64,000 nt of DNA from Kitasatospora albolonga. Its GTDB lineage: Bacteria > Actinomycetota > Actinomycetes > Streptomycetales > Streptomycetaceae. The translations under genes and the position numbers were made by a program. Of this stretch, positions 1 through 9,868 are shown in pieces. Numbering within the stretch: the stretch's first letter is position 1; the number at the start of each line of letters is the position of its first letter. The stretch is taken from the NCBI GenBank assembly GCA_002082585.1, contig CP020563.1, forward strand, positions 7,062,001-7,126,000, written 5' to 3'. The notes under the pieces are model-generated. The model saw only the letters and a program-made list of their open reading frames with translations, made no database searches and was not told the origin of the DNA.

Positions 1-252
1 CTCGGCCAGCGCCGCGTAGTTCGTACCGAACGTATTCGTCTCCACACAGTCGACGCCGACCGCGAAGTACGCCTCGTGGACGGAGCGCACGATGTCGGGA
101 CGGGTGACGTTCAGGATCTCGTTGCAGCCCTCCAGGTTCTCGAAGTCCTCCAGCGTCGGGTCCTGCTCCTGGAGCATCGTGCCCATCGCGCCGTCCGCCA
201 CCACCACCCGGGTGGCCAGCGCCTCGCGCAGGGCGTCCACACGCGCGCTCAC
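1..252 (-). CDS. metH: Methionine synthase, N-terminal fragment (runs off the window)
   Basis: Only the first 84 codons are present. The protein starts VSARVDALREAL and has the N-terminal homocysteine S-methyltransferase signature of cobalamin-dependent MetH, with DGAMGTMLQ near residue 20, the GCNEILN segment and the ETNTFGTN segment near the window edge. The GTG at 252 is preceded by a GGAG-type ribosome site; a second GTG lies at 255. It would remethylate homocysteine to methionine. It is the last visible gene of a minus-strand operon with metK and ahcY, so three steps of the SAM cycle lie together. The family call is secure; whether this is the main housekeeping copy cannot be seen. Confidence 0.88.
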   Translation of the reverse strand, partial: MSARVDALREALATRVVVADGAMGTMLQEQDPTLEDFENLEGCNEILNVTRPDIVRSVHEAYFAVGVDCVETNTFGTNYAALAE

Positions 253-321
253 CACCGCTCCACCCGACCGGGCAGGGCGGTGGTGAGTGCGCTCTCGTCC
301 GGGAAGCCGGGGGCGGGCACG

Positions 322-1545
322 TCAGAGACCCGCTGCGGTGCGCAGCGCGCCGACCCGGTCGGTGCGCTCCCAGGCGAAGTCGGGGAGCTCACGGCCGAAG
401 TGCCCGTACGCGGCGGTCTGGGCGTAGATCGGACGCAGCAGGTCGAGGTCCCGGACGATCGCCGCCGGACGCAGGTCGAACACCGCGGTGATGGCGGACT
501 CGATCGCCGACCTCTCCACGGTCTCCGTCCCGAAGGTCTCGACGAAGAGTCCGACGGGCTCGGCCTTGCCGATCGCGTAGGCGACCTGGACCTCACAGCG
601 AGTGGCGAGCCCGGCCGCGACGACGTTCTTCGCGACCCAGCGCATCGCGTACGCCGCCGAGCGGTCGACCTTGGACGGGTCCTTGCCCGAGAACGCACCA
701 CCACCGTGGCGGGCCATCCCGCCGTAGGTGTCGATGATGATCTTGCGGCCGGTCAGCCCGGCGTCACCCATCGGGCCGCCGATCTCGAAACGCCCGGTCG
801 GGTTCACCAGGAGCCGGTAGCCCTCGGTGTCCAGCTTGATCCCGTCCTCGACCAGCTGCCCGAGCACATGCTCGACCACGAACTCCCGGATGTCCGGCGC
901 AAGGAGGGAGTCCAGGTCGATGTCGCTGGCGTGCTGCGAGGAGACGACCACGGTGTCCAGACGGACCGCCTTGTCACCGTCGTACTCGATGGTCACCTGC
1001 GTCTTGCCGTCCGGGCGCAGGTAAGGGATCGTCCCGTTCTTCCGGACCTCCGACAGGCGCCGCGAGAGACGGTGCGCGATGTGGATCGGGAGCGGCATCA
1101 GCTCCGGCGTCTCGTCGCAGGCATACCCGAACATCAGGCCCTGGTCACCGGCACCCTGCTTGTCCAGCTCGTCGCCCTCCTCACCTGCGGAGGCACCCTC
1201 GACCCGCTTCTCGTACGCGGTGTCGACACCCTGGGCGATGTCCGGCGACTGCGCGCCGATGGAGACCGAGACGCCGCAGGACGCACCGTCGAAGCCCTTC
1301 TTCGAGGAGTCGTAACCGATCTCCAGCACCTTGTTGCGCACGAGGTTGGGAATGTCGGCATACGCCTTGGTCGTGACCTCGCCCGCGACATGCACCAGAC
1401 CGGTGGTGATCAAGGTCTCGACCGCGACACGCGAGGCCGGGTCCTCACGCAGAAGCGCATCGAGAATCGTGTCGCTGATCTGGTCAGCGATCTTGTCGGG
1501 GTGACCCTCGGTGACAGATTCCGAGGTGAACAGACGGCGGGACAT
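322..1545 (-). CDS. metK: S-adenosylmethionine synthetase (MetK)
   Basis: This 407-residue protein has the usual full length of bacterial MetK. It begins [22 protein letters not shown], the ATP-binding N-terminal signature, and later has GAGDQG(L/I)MFGYA and [19 protein letters not shown], the two PROSITE-type MetK motifs. It makes S-adenosylmethionine from ATP and methionine in the cytoplasm. It lies between ahcY and metH on the same strand. The cluster holds at least two SAM-dependent methyltransferases, so the set probably supplies and recycles SAM for product methylation. The 110 bp to ahcY is G-rich on the plus strand. Confidence 0.96.
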   Translation of the reverse strand: MSRRLFTSESVTEGHPDKIADQISDTILDALLREDPASRVAVETLITTGLVHVAGEVTTKAYADIPNLVRNKVLEIGYDSSKKGFDGASCGVSVSIGAQSPDIAQGVDTAYEKRVEGASAGEEGDELDKQGAGDQGLMFGYACDETPELMPLPIHIAHRLSRRLSEVRKNGTIPYLRPDGKTQVTIEYDGDKAVRLDTVVVSSQHASDIDLDSLLAPDIREFVVEHVLGQLVEDGIKLDTEGYRLLVNPTGRFEIGGPMGDAGLTGRKIIIDTYGGMARHGGGAFSGKDPSKVDRSAAYAMRWVAKNVVAAGLATRCEVQVAYAIGKAEPVGLFVETFGTETVERSAIESAITAVFDLRPAAIVRDLDLLRPIYAQTAAYGHFGRELPDFAWERTDRVGALRTAAGL

Positions 1546-1655
1546 GAGTACTCCTCGTGGATGGCCGGGTCAGCGGCGGTCGGACCGGAGTGTTTCGGAG
1601 GGGGCGGAGCGGGGCGGGGCGGACCGGAGCCGGGCGGAGCGGATCTGTGCCGGGG

Positions 1656-3065
1656 TCAGTAGCGGTAGTGGTCGGGCTTGTACGGGCCTTCGACCTCGAC
1701 ACCGATGTACGCCGCCTGCTCCGGACGGAGCGTGGTCAGCCTGACGCCCAGGGCGTCGAGGTGGAGACGGGCGACCTTCTCGTCCAGGTGCTTGGGAAGC
1801 ACGTACACATCGGTCGGGTACTCCTGCGGCTTGGTGAACAGCTCGATCTGCGCCAGCGTCTGGTCGGCGAAGCTGTTCGACATCACGAAGGAGGGATGAC
1901 CCGTCGCGTTCCCCAGGTTCAGCAGACGCCCCTCCGACAGCACGATCAGGACCTTGCCGTCGGGGAACGTCCAGGTGTGGACCTGCGGCTTCACCTCGTC
2001 CTTGACGATCCCCTCGACGGCGGCCAGGCCCGCCATGTCGATCTCGTTGTCGAAGTGGCCGATGTTCCCCACGATCGCCTGGTGCTTCATCCGGGCCATG
2101 TCCGAGGCCATGATGATGTCCTTGTTGCCCGTCGTCGTGATGAAGATGTCCGCCGTCTCCACCACATCGTCCAGCGTCGCGACCTGGTAACCGTCCATCG
2201 CCGCCTGCAGCGCACAGATCGGGTCGATCTCCGTCACGATCACCCGCGCACCCTGGCCACGGAGGGACTCCGCACTGCCCTTGCCCACATCCCCGTACCC
2301 GCACACGACCGCGGTCTTGCCGCCGATCAGGACATCCGTCGCCCGGTTGATCCCGTCGATCAGCGAATGACGGCACCCGTACTTGTTGTCGAACTTCGAC
2401 TTCGTCACCGCGTCATTCACATTGATCGCGGGAAAGAGAAGGGTTCCGTCACGGTGCATCTCGTACAGACGGTGAACACCCGTCGTGGTCTCCTCCGTCA
2501 CACCCCGGATCTCGGACGCCAGCGCGGGCCAGTCGACGGCGCTGCGGCGCAGGAGCCGCAGGAGCATCGCGGTCTCCTCGTTGTCCGCCGTCGCCGGGTC
2601 GGGGACCGTACCGGCCTTGGCGAACTCGACGCCCTTGTGGACCAGGAGGGTGGCGTCACCGCCGTCGTCCAGGATCATGTTCGGACCGCCCGTCGGGGTG
2701 TTCGGCCAGGTCAGCGCCTGCTCCGTGCACCACCAGTACTCCTCCGCGGTCTCGCCCTTCCAGGCGAAGACCGGGATTCCGGCGGCGGCGATGGCCGCGG
2801 CGGCGTGGTCCTGGGTGGAGAAGATGTTGCAGGAAGCCCAGCGGACCTCCGCACCCAGAGCCACCAGCGTCTCGATCAGCACCGCCGTCTGCACCGTCAT
2901 GTGCAGCGAACCGGTGATCCGCGCACCGGCCAGCGGCTGCGCGTCGGCGTACTCCCTGCGGATCGACATCAGGCCGGGCATCTCGTGCTCGGCGAGCGTG
3001 ATCTCCTTACGGCCGAACGCCGCGAGAGAGAGGTCGGCCACCTTGAAATCCTGCGTTGTCGTCAC
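1656..3065 (-). CDS. ahcY: S-adenosylhomocysteine hydrolase
   Basis: This 469-residue protein is a full-length, NAD-dependent adenosylhomocysteinase. It shows the SLHMT(V/I)QTAVLIETL region, DDGGDATLL, the [13 protein letters not shown] substrate-binding segment, the NAD loop [21 protein letters not shown] and the C-terminal YRY. It removes the methyltransferase by-product SAH, giving adenosine and homocysteine, which MetH can remethylate. The start is a GTG whose last two bases overlap the TGA of the upstream gene, implying translational coupling. It belongs with metK and metH to one minus-strand operon behind an exporter gene. Confidence 0.96.
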   Translation of the reverse strand: MTTTQDFKVADLSLAAFGRKEITLAEHEMPGLMSIRREYADAQPLAGARITGSLHMTVQTAVLIETLVALGAEVRWASCNIFSTQDHAAAAIAAAGIPVFAWKGETAEEYWWCTEQALTWPNTPTGGPNMILDDGGDATLLVHKGVEFAKAGTVPDPATADNEETAMLLRLLRRSAVDWPALASEIRGVTEETTTGVHRLYEMHRDGTLLFPAINVNDAVTKSKFDNKYGCRHSLIDGINRATDVLIGGKTAVVCGYGDVGKGSAESLRGQGARVIVTEIDPICALQAAMDGYQVATLDDVVETADIFITTTGNKDIIMASDMARMKHQAIVGNIGHFDNEIDMAGLAAVEGIVKDEVKPQVHTWTFPDGKVLIVLSEGRLLNLGNATGHPSFVMSNSFADQTLAQIELFTKPQEYPTDVYVLPKHLDEKVARLHLDALGVRLTTLRPEQAAYIGVEVEGPYKPDHYRY

Positions 3066-4597
3066 GGTCGGGTGCTCCGGTTCTGTACGGGGGCGGGGGC
3101 AGGGGCGGAGGCAGGGGCGGGTGCTGGGGCGGCGTCGGGGGCGATGTCCGGGCGGGGGACGGCGCCGGGGACGGTGGTACGGGCCGGGGGCAGCTCACCC
3201 CGGGTCAGATAGGCGTCGACCAGGGCGTTGACCCGCTGGTTCGCGCCGAGTGCGTAGATCTCGTGTTCGCCGGAGTCCACCACGGTGATCAGGTGGTGTC
3301 CGAGCCGTTCGGCCATCGCGACCCCGCCCGCGTAGTGGTCCATGATGTCGCCCTCGGACTGCACGACCAGCCCGGTGGGGAAGTCGCCGCCCGTGACGGT
3401 CACCGGGGGCTCCGGTGCGGTGAAGGTGCGGAAGGTGCCGACCCACGGCTGGGCGCGCAGTACGCCGTAGCCGTACGGGTAACGGGTGCGGTAGTCCCGC
3501 ATGGTGGCGTAGTAGCCCTCCAGGTCGGTGGGCCAGTCGTCCTCCAGGGTGATGGCGTCCAGGACACCGCTGCGCAGCTCGCCCTCGTTGTCCGAGGGCC
3601 GCCACAGGCGCTGGCCCGCGAGGGCCTCCGCCGCCCGGTCGAGATCACCGGCCCCGGCCGCCGTCCGCAGCGTGCCGATGAGGTCGCCGAGCTCCTCCCA
3701 CTGGGCACGGTCTGCCGTGCGGTAGCCCATCGCCCCGTCGAGCAGCGTCCGCAGATGCGGGGTGTCCGCCTTCTCCGCCAGCAGGGCGGCGGTCTCCTCC
3801 ACGGCCCCGAGGACCGCGTCCGGTTCCGTGCCGAGGCCGAAGCGGCCGTGGCGTTCGCCCGTCCAGTGCGCCCACCGGTCGACGTTGCGCCGGATCGCGT
3901 CGCCCTGCGAGAGGAACTGCTCGTACCAGGACCAGTCCGGGTTGACGCAGGAGTCCAGCACACTGCGGTCCAGGTGCCCGGGGAAGAGCGTGGCGTACGC
4001 GGCGCCCACCGAGGTCCCGTAGGCGAAGCCGACGTAACTGATCCGCTCCTCGCCCAGCACCGCCCGGACGATGTCCAGGTCCCGGGCGATGTTACGGGTG
4101 CTGATGTGCGGGCGCAGGTCCCCGCCACCGCGCTCGCACCCCAGCTCCCTGCGGCGCATGTCCTCGGCGATCAGCGGGAAGTCCGTGTCGGGCGGCCGGG
4201 AGTCGAACGGGGCCTCGGGCACGGCCACTTCGGCGTACAGCCGGGTGGAGTCGCCGAGGCCCCGGGGGTCGAAGCCGACCAGGTCGTACACCTCGTGCAC
4301 GGGTGTCCCGGTGAACCGGTCCGCCAGTCGGCGGCCGAGCCCCCAGTCGCCCCCCGGGCCCCCGTTGAGGGAGAGCAGGACACCGCGCCGACGCGCCGGG
4401 TCGGTGGCCCGGTGGCGGGAGAGCGCGAGGGTGAGCCGGGGGCCGTCGGGGTCGGCATAGTCGCGCGGGACCTCGATGACGGCCCGTTCACGGGTGCCGT
4501 CGGCGTCCGTCTCGGCCGTCCAGACCGGGCGCTGCTCGTGGAACGCCCGCAGGGCGTCGGGGAGGGGGCCGTTCGGCCGTTCGGTGGTGAGGGCCAC
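3062..4597 (-). CDS. Alpha/beta-hydrolase of the tripeptidyl-aminopeptidase type, nucleophile replaced
   Basis: This 511-residue protein resembles actinobacterial TAP-like proteases: NGGPGGDWG oxyanion region near residue 79, [13 protein letters not shown] near 105, and a C-terminal domain with SEGDIMDHY and EHEIYALG. The nucleophile elbow, normally GGSYGT, reads GFAYGT at residues 190-195, so the serine is alanine (Ala192). It has no clear signal peptide and ends in a Pro/Ala-rich tail. The GTG at 4597 begins the conserved part. It lies 20 bp after the exporter gene and overlaps ahcY. It may be a non-catalytic binding or resistance protein; that is inference. Confidence 0.8.
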   Translation of the reverse strand: MALTTERPNGPLPDALRAFHEQRPVWTAETDADGTRERAVIEVPRDYADPDGPRLTLALSRHRATDPARRRGVLLSLNGGPGGDWGLGRRLADRFTGTPVHEVYDLVGFDPRGLGDSTRLYAEVAVPEAPFDSRPPDTDFPLIAEDMRRRELGCERGGGDLRPHISTRNIARDLDIVRAVLGEERISYVGFAYGTSVGAAYATLFPGHLDRSVLDSCVNPDWSWYEQFLSQGDAIRRNVDRWAHWTGERHGRFGLGTEPDAVLGAVEETAALLAEKADTPHLRTLLDGAMGYRTADRAQWEELGDLIGTLRTAAGAGDLDRAAEALAGQRLWRPSDNEGELRSGVLDAITLEDDWPTDLEGYYATMRDYRTRYPYGYGVLRAQPWVGTFRTFTAPEPPVTVTGGDFPTGLVVQSEGDIMDHYAGGVAMAERLGHHLITVVDSGEHEIYALGANQRVNALVDAYLTRGELPPARTTVPGAVPRPDIAPDAAPAPAPASAPAPAPVQNRSTRP

Positions 4598-4617
4598 GGT
4601 GGGGTCTCCGTTCCTTG

Positions 4618-6087
4618 TCAGGCGGACAGCTTGTGGCCGGTCCCTCGAGAGGGTCTGGAACCTCTCCTGACCGGGACGGCCAGCGCGGCCGGCAGGGCGG
4701 CGGCGGTGAACAGGGCGGCGGTGGACAGGGCCAGGCCGTATCCGGCGGAGTAGGCGTCGACCGTGCCCTCTCCCGAGGCGAGGCCATGGGAGATCCGAGA
4801 TCCGGCCACGGTGGCCAGGACCACGAGGCCCAGTGCGCTGCCCAGTTGGCGTGTGGTGTTGAGCAGCCCGGAGGCCAGCCCCGCCTGGTGGGCGGGGAGT
4901 CCGTGGGTCGCCGCGTTCGTCGTCGCGTTGATCACCGCGCCCATGCCGACGCCGAGGAGCAGGGTGGGGCCCAGCAGATCGGCGGCGAACGTGGCGTCCG
5001 GACCGGCCGCGGAGAGCCAGAGCAGTCCGCAGGCCGCCATCGACAGCCCGCCGAGCAGCACCGGCCGGGGCCCCGTCCTCGGCAGGTGCGGGGCGATACC
5101 GAAACCGCCCGCCGCGATACCGAGCGAGAGCGGCAGATAGCTGAGACCGGTTCTCAACGGGCTGTATCCGAGGACCTGCTGGAGCATCAGGGTGAGGAAG
5201 TAGAAGGTGCTGAAGAGGGCGGCGATGCTGAAGAAGGCCACCAGGTTCGCCGCGCTGACCGTGCGGTTGCGGAAGATCCCGAGGGGCACGAGGGGCTGCC
5301 GTCCGGGCCGGGCCTGCAACGCGAGGAAGGTGCCGAGCAGCACGGCGGACGCGATCAGCGAACCGGCGATCCGCGGGTCGCCCCAGCCGTACGCGGGGGA
5401 CTCCGCGATCCCGTACACGAGCGCCATCAGCCCGAGCGTCACGGTGGCCGCGCCCGCCACGTCGAGCCGTACGCGGTCGCGGCCCGGGGCGGCCGGCACC
5501 ACCCAGCGTACGGCCGCCAGCAGGGCCAGCCCGATGGGCACGTTGATCAGCAGGCTCCAGCGCCAGGAGAACCACTGGGCGATCACCCCGCCGACCAGCA
5601 CCCCGACGGCACCGGCCGCCCCGGAGGCCGCTCCCCACGCCCCGTAGGCGCGGGCCCGTTCGGCGGGCCGGGTGAAGGTGGTGCCGAGCACCGCCAGTGT
5701 CGCGGGTGTCATCACGGCGGCCCCCAGCCCCTGGAAGGCGCGCGCCGCGATCAGGAGGCCCGGGTCGTCCGCGAGCCCGCCGACCGCGCTGGCGGCGGTG
5801 AACAGGGCGATGCCGCAGAGGAACATCCGGCGCTGCCCGTAGAGGTCGGCCAGCCGTCCGCCGAGCAGCAGGAATCCGCAGACGGCGATCGTGTAGGCGC
5901 TGTTCACCCACTGGAGGCCGTCGCGGGAGAAGCCGAGTTCCTCGGCAATCACGGGAAGGGCCACGTTGACGACCGAGGCGTCCAGCACGGTCATGAACTG
6001 GCTGACACAGCAGGCGGCCAGGATCAGTCCGGTCCGCCTGCCGGAGGCGGCGGCGGTCGCGGGGAGCTGCACAGGGGGAGCGGTCAT
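4618..6087 (-). CDS. MFS drug exporter (DHA2/EmrB-QacA type)
   Basis: The protein of about 489 residues starts MTAPPVQLPATAAASGRR and has many hydrophobic segments. It shows the family motifs DASVVNVALPVIAEE in helix 1, GRLADLYGQRRMF in loop 2-3 and the motif-C region GAAGAVGVLVGG. A longer reading to 6222 adds a Pro/Ala-rich stretch that looks non-coding, so I place the start at ATG 6087. It is the first gene of the minus-strand operon with the hydrolase and SAM-cycle genes. It probably exports the cluster product as self-resistance; the substrate is not shown by sequence. Confidence 0.9.
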   Translation of the reverse strand: MTAPPVQLPATAAASGRRTGLILAACCVSQFMTVLDASVVNVALPVIAEELGFSRDGLQWVNSAYTIAVCGFLLLGGRLADLYGQRRMFLCGIALFTAASAVGGLADDPGLLIAARAFQGLGAAVMTPATLAVLGTTFTRPAERARAYGAWGAASGAAGAVGVLVGGVIAQWFSWRWSLLINVPIGLALLAAVRWVVPAAPGRDRVRLDVAGAATVTLGLMALVYGIAESPAYGWGDPRIAGSLIASAVLLGTFLALQARPGRQPLVPLGIFRNRTVSAANLVAFFSIAALFSTFYFLTLMLQQVLGYSPLRTGLSYLPLSLGIAAGGFGIAPHLPRTGPRPVLLGGLSMAACGLLWLSAAGPDATFAADLLGPTLLLGVGMGAVINATTNAATHGLPAHQAGLASGLLNTTRQLGSALGLVVLATVAGSRISHGLASGEGTVDAYSAGYGLALSTAALFTAAALPAALAVPVRRGSRPSRGTGHKLSA

Positions 6088-6138
6088 GGGTGCGGAGGCT
6101 GCCCGGCCCGGATCGACGGCGTGTCGGGGCCGGATCGC

Positions 6139-6217
6139 GGCCGGGTGGAGCGCGGCGCCGGAAGGTGAAGCGCGCGCCGCAGGGCCGGGTGGAGCGCGGC
6201 GCGGGAGGGGTGAACCG
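6139..6217. repeat. Imperfect 44-bp direct repeat between divergent operons
   Basis: A 20-bp segment beginning GGCCGGGTGGAGCGC occurs at 6139-6158 and again at 6183-6202. Each copy is followed by a related GG(A/G)GGTGAA-like stretch, so the unit is about 44 bp. It lies between the exporter and ferredoxin genes. Confidence 0.6.
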
Positions 6218-6229
6218 GCCATCAGGTGT

Positions 6230-6272
6230 TCGAGACCGTCTCAAGGCGCGCCCCAGCCCGGGTCGGCACAGT
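6230..6272 (+). promoter_or_regulatory. SARP-type promoter for the ferredoxin operon
   Basis: Three heptamers at 11-bp steps (TCGAGAC 6230, TCAAGGC 6241, CCCAGCC 6252) are followed after 8 bp by a -10-like CACAGT at 6267-6272. TCGAACA and TTGAGAC lie on the opposite strand over the same DNA, also 11 bp apart, but without a clear -10. Confidence 0.65.
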
Positions 6273-6318
6273 CGGAGCACCCATCCGCGGCCTGCCGACG
6301 TTCCTTCAGGAGAGTGCC

Positions 6319-6642
6319 ATGGCCAAGATCACTTACCGGCATCCCGACGGCACGGTCACCGTCGTCGACGTGGCCGCCCCCAACACGGTGATGCGCGGCG
6401 CGAAGCTCAACAACATCGACGGGATCGAGGCCCAGTGCGGCGGCTCGGCCCAGTGCGGGACCTGCCACGTCTACGTGGACGGCAGCAGCCCCGCCGTCCT
6501 GCCCGAGATGGACGAGGTGGAGGACGACGTGCTCTACGGCACCGCATCGCCGCGCCAGGAGAACAGCAGGCTCAGCTGCCAGCTGCCCGTGTCGGACGCG
6601 CTCGACGGGCTCGTGGTGGACCTGCCGAAGGCACAGAGCTGA
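6319..6642 (+). CDS. 2Fe-2S ferredoxin (putidaredoxin/adrenodoxin type)
   Basis: A 107-residue protein with the plant/vertebrate-type 2Fe-2S pattern: Cys40, Cys46, Cys49 and Cys87 (CX5CX2C then a distant Cys). RGAKLNNIDGIEAQCGG and RLSCQLPV are typical of P450 redox ferredoxins. The ATG at 6319 has CAGGAGAG upstream. It overlaps the reductase gene by one base (TGATG), and a P450 follows, so the three form an electron-transfer unit. The reductase would pass electrons through this protein to the cluster P450s. Confidence 0.95.
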   Translation: MAKITYRHPDGTVTVVDVAAPNTVMRGAKLNNIDGIEAQCGGSAQCGTCHVYVDGSSPAVLPEMDEVEDDVLYGTASPRQENSRLSCQLPVSDALDGLVVDLPKAQS

Positions 6643-7883
6643 TGGGGTCCCCGACCGTCGTCGTCGTGGGCGCCGGGCAGGCGGGGTCCGACACCGCCGC
6701 CGCCCTGCGCTCCCAGGGCTTCGCGGGCCGGATCGTCCTCGTCGGCGACGAGGACGCCCTGCCCTACCGGAAGCCCCTGCTCTCCAAGGAGTACCTGGTG
6801 GGCGACCCGGAGGGCGAGGACACCGCACTGCGGCCCGCGTCCTTCTACGCCGGGCAGGGCATCGAGCTGCGGACCGGGGACCCGGCGGTGCGCATCGACC
6901 GGGAGGGGCGGCGGCTGGTCCTGGCCTCCGGCGAGGAGCTGGGCTACGACCACCTGGTGCTCGCCACCGGAGCCCGCCCGCGCAGGCTGTCCGTCCCGGG
7001 GGCGGAGCTGGACGGCGTCCTCGCCCTGCGGACCCTCGCCGACGCGCGCACCCTGCGCACCGCCCTCGCCGGGACCGGGGACCTGCTGGTCGTCGGCGGC
7101 GGGTTCATCGGCCTCGAAGTGGCCGCCGCCGCCCGCGCGTCGGGCGTACGCGTCACGGTCGTCGAGACGCGCGACCGGCTGATGGGCCGGTCCGTGAGCG
7201 CGCCCACGGCCCGCTACCTCGCCGAACAGCACACGGCCCACGGCGTGCGCCTCCTGCTCTCCGAGGAGCTGACGGCCCTGCACGGCGAGGAGGGCCGGGT
7301 ACGGGTGGCCGAACTCGGCCGCGGCGAGCGGATCAGGGCCGATCTCGTGGTGGCCGGGGTCGGTGTGCTGCCGAACACCGCGCTCGCCGCCGACGCGGGC
7401 CTGGAGGTGGGGGACGGCATCCTGGTCGACCCCCGGCTGCGCACCGCCGACCCCCGCATCCACGCGATCGGCGACTGTGCCCGCTTCCCCAGCCGCCACG
7501 CCCCCCGGCACCTGCGCCTGGAATCCGTACAGAACGCCGCCGACCAGGCCAGGTCCGTCGCGGCGGCGATCCACGCCCCCGCCGATCCACCCCCGTACGA
7601 CGCCGTGCCGTGGTTCTGGACCCGGCAGTACGGGGCGCGCCTCCAGATCGCGGGCATCACCGACGGCCACGACCGCACGGTGACCGTGGGCGACCCGGCC
7701 GGTGGACGGTTCTCGGTCTTCTGCTTCCGGGACGGCCTGCTCCTCGGCACGGAGTCCGTGAACCGGCCCGCCGACCACATGATCACCCGGCGGCTGCTCG
7801 CCACCGGAGACCGCTCCCTCACTCCGGAAGCCGTGGCAGCCCCCGGCTTCGACCTGAAGCACCGGCAGCCCCAGCCCGCCTGA
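6642..7883 (+). CDS. NAD(P)H-dependent ferredoxin reductase (FAD, rhodocoxin reductase-like)
   Basis: This 413-residue flavoprotein has an N-terminal FAD loop (VVVVGAGQAGSDTA), RPLLSKEYL-type segment YRKPLLSKEYL, the ATGARPR motif, an NAD-binding loop (VVGGGFIGLEVAAAA near residue 145) and the second FAD contact IHAIGDCARF near 270. This order is typical of class I P450 reductases such as putidaredoxin reductase. It overlaps the ferredoxin stop codon. It should reduce the ferredoxin at 6319, which serves the P450 just downstream and possibly the second P450 at 11.9 kb. Confidence 0.94.
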   Translation: MGSPTVVVVGAGQAGSDTAAALRSQGFAGRIVLVGDEDALPYRKPLLSKEYLVGDPEGEDTALRPASFYAGQGIELRTGDPAVRIDREGRRLVLASGEELGYDHLVLATGARPRRLSVPGAELDGVLALRTLADARTLRTALAGTGDLLVVGGGFIGLEVAAAARASGVRVTVVETRDRLMGRSVSAPTARYLAEQHTAHGVRLLLSEELTALHGEEGRVRVAELGRGERIRADLVVAGVGVLPNTALAADAGLEVGDGILVDPRLRTADPRIHAIGDCARFPSRHAPRHLRLESVQNAADQARSVAAAIHAPADPPPYDAVPWFWTRQYGARLQIAGITDGHDRTVTVGDPAGGRFSVFCFRDGLLLGTESVNRPADHMITRRLLATGDRSLTPEAVAAPGFDLKHRQPQPA

Positions 7884-7911
7884 GCCACGCCCAGACCCGA
7901 AGGGAAACACG

Positions 7912-9138
7912 ATGACCGCTCCCGCCGAAGCCCAGCCCGTGCCCGGCGCAGAGGAGAAGACCTTCCCCTACGCGCGCGCCTGCCCGTTCAGCCCGCCGGC
8001 GGAGTACGACGAGATGGTGAAGGAGGACGTGTCGCAGGTGACGCTCGACGGCTCCGGGCTGCGCATCTGGACCGTCACCGGGTACCGGACGATCCGCGAG
8101 CTGCTCACCGACCCGCGGCTCAGCGCCTCCCGCAAGCACGCGAACTTCCCCTTCTACTTCATCGCGCCCCCCGAGTACCGTACGGAGACCTCGTTCATCG
8201 GCTACGACGGCGAGGCGCACGCCAGGACCCGCCGCAAGGCGGCCCTGACCTTCACCAGCAGGCAGGTGAAGCGGCTGCGTCCGAGGATCGAGGAGATCGT
8301 CGACGACCACATCGACAAGATGCTCGCGCTGACGCCGCCGGTCGACTTCCACCGGGTCTTCTCGCTCGCCGTGCCGATGACCGTCATCTGCGAACTGCTC
8401 GGCATCCCGCAGGACCAGCACGACTTCTTCATCAAGCACGGCACCGCCCTGCTCGGCGGGCACAGCAGCACCGAGGAGCGCCAGGCCGCGATCGTCGAGG
8501 TGAACGCGTACGTCAGCGACCTCATCCAGCTGAAGAAGAAGGAGCCGGGTGACGATCTGCTGAGCCGGGCGATGGCGGACTACGAGGCGTCCGGCGAGGA
8601 GTACACCGACCGCGACCTGTTCAACATGGTCCGGCTGCTCATGAACGGCGGGCACGAGACGACGGCCAGCCAGATATCCCTGGGCACCGCCTGCCTGCTG
8701 GAGAACCCCGACCAGCTGGAGCTGCTGAGGAACGATCCGGCCCTGGTCAAGCCCGCGGTCGAGGAACTGGTCCGGATCGCGACCATCGGGGACACCGCCA
8801 TCCCCCGCGTCGCGCTGGAGGACATCGAGGTGGCGGGCAAGGTCATCCGCAAGGGCGACGGCATCCTCTTCCTCGGCCTCGCGGCCAACCGGGACCCCGA
8901 GGTCTTCCCCGAGCCCGAGAAGCTGATCATCAGCCGCGGCAGCCGCAAGCACCTGGGCTTCGGCCACGGAGTGCACCACTGCATCGGCGCCGACCTCGCC
9001 CGGCTGGAGCTGGAGATCGTGTGGAGCAAGCTCTTCGCGCGGGTCCCCACGCTGCGGCTGGACAAGCCGTTCCTGGAGATTCCGCGCAAGGAGGGGGCGG
9101 TCATCTACGGGCTGTGGGGACTGCCCATCACCTGGTGA
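7912..9138 (+). CDS. Cytochrome P450 (first of two)
   Basis: A 408-residue class I bacterial P450. Key features are the I-helix NGGHETTA at residues 245-252, the ExxR pair Glu285/Arg288, and the heme loop FGHGVHHCIG with axial Cys357. The threonine pair Thr250/251 is the usual oxygen-activating site. It follows the ferredoxin and reductase genes by 28 bp and belongs to their operon. In the inferred pathway it could epoxidise the polyketide side chain or hydroxylate the aglycone; the sequence does not decide which. Confidence 0.95.
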   Translation: MTAPAEAQPVPGAEEKTFPYARACPFSPPAEYDEMVKEDVSQVTLDGSGLRIWTVTGYRTIRELLTDPRLSASRKHANFPFYFIAPPEYRTETSFIGYDGEAHARTRRKAALTFTSRQVKRLRPRIEEIVDDHIDKMLALTPPVDFHRVFSLAVPMTVICELLGIPQDQHDFFIKHGTALLGGHSSTEERQAAIVEVNAYVSDLIQLKKKEPGDDLLSRAMADYEASGEEYTDRDLFNMVRLLMNGGHETTASQISLGTACLLENPDQLELLRNDPALVKPAVEELVRIATIGDTAIPRVALEDIEVAGKVIRKGDGILFLGLAANRDPEVFPEPEKLIISRGSRKHLGFGHGVHHCIGADLARLELEIVWSKLFARVPTLRLDKPFLEIPRKEGAVIYGLWGLPITW

Positions 9139-9209
9139 CCCGCCACCCGGTGGCCCACCGTCCCGCCCGCACGTCCGCCCGTACGTCCGTTCCAGGGAAA
9201 GGAACCGCA

Positions 9210-9740
9210 GTGTCCCAGGCGACACAGCACACCGCACAGCGTGTGACCCCCGAACTCTACGTGGAGATCCAGCAGTTCTACGCGAGCCAGATGCCGCTGC
9301 TGGAGGAGCGCCGGCTCGTGGAGTTCCTGGAGACCTTCACGGAGGACTGCACGCTCGAACACGTCCCCTTCGGCTGGCGGTTCGACGGCCGGGAGCAGCT
9401 GCTCAAGGAGATGTCGGCCCGCCGGGGCGACGCCTCGAAGCCGCGCGCCGAGGAGACCTCCGCCCGCCGCGCCCGCGAGGAGAACATCGCCTACTACGAC
9501 GGGCTGGTCTACCGGTACTGGTTCGACCGCATGCTGATCACCCCGGCCGAGGACGGCACCGTCAAGGTCCGCTACCAGGCGATCGTGAGCATGACCGACG
9601 CCCAGGGGAAGGTCAGCTTCGAGCCCACCACGGTCGTCGAGGACGTGCTCGTACGCGAGAACGGGGCGCTGCTCACGCGCTCCCGGGTCGTCACGCACGA
9701 CTCCGCCCAGTGGGCCGACAAGATTCACAACCCGAACTGA
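9210..9740 (+). CDS. NTF2-fold protein (SnoaL/ring-dioxygenase beta-like)
   Basis: A 176-residue protein with the sequence pattern of the NTF2-like cone fold: an N-terminal helix (ELYVEIQQFYASQMPLLEERR), FLETFTEDCTLEHVP, FDGREQLLKEM, and later alternating strands. Such proteins in polyketide clusters act as cyclases, hydroxylases or accessory proteins. The GTG at 9210 has GGGAAAGGAA upstream, the best site in the region. It lies 71 bp after the P450 and ahead of a strong terminator, so it is the last gene of the ferredoxin operon. Ring closure of the product is a guess. Confidence 0.8.
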   Translation: MSQATQHTAQRVTPELYVEIQQFYASQMPLLEERRLVEFLETFTEDCTLEHVPFGWRFDGREQLLKEMSARRGDASKPRAEETSARRAREENIAYYDGLVYRYWFDRMLITPAEDGTVKVRYQAIVSMTDAQGKVSFEPTTVVEDVLVRENGALLTRSRVVTHDSAQWADKIHNPN

Positions 9741-9751
9741 TGTTCCTTCCG

Positions 9752-9803
9752 GCCGCTGCCCGGTGTCCCGCCACGCGGCGGAGGCCCCGGGCAGCGGCGT
9801 TTT
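9752..9803 (+). terminator. Rho-independent terminator after the ferredoxin-P450 operon
   Basis: A 12-bp perfect stem (9752-9763 with 9787-9798) encloses a smaller CCGCC/GGCGG hairpin and is followed by a T-run at 9800-9803. Confidence 0.75.
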
Positions 9804-9868
9804 CCCCGGCCGACCTGGCCGACCTGGCCGAAAACCCCCGGAGTGGCCTGTTCCGGTTCCGCGCCTGC

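Noticed and set aside
6227..6244. SARP-type promoter toward the minus-strand exporter and SAM-cycle operon.
   Set aside because: TTGAGAC and TCGAACA are 11 bp apart, but no acceptable -10 follows at 8 bp. I keep only the plus-strand reading as a feature.
3062..6280. A single 1072-codon minus-strand frame joining the hydrolase with sequence under the exporter gene.
   Set aside because: Only the part up to 4597 resembles a protein family. The rest is a low-complexity Arg/Pro-rich frame lying across the well-supported exporter gene.
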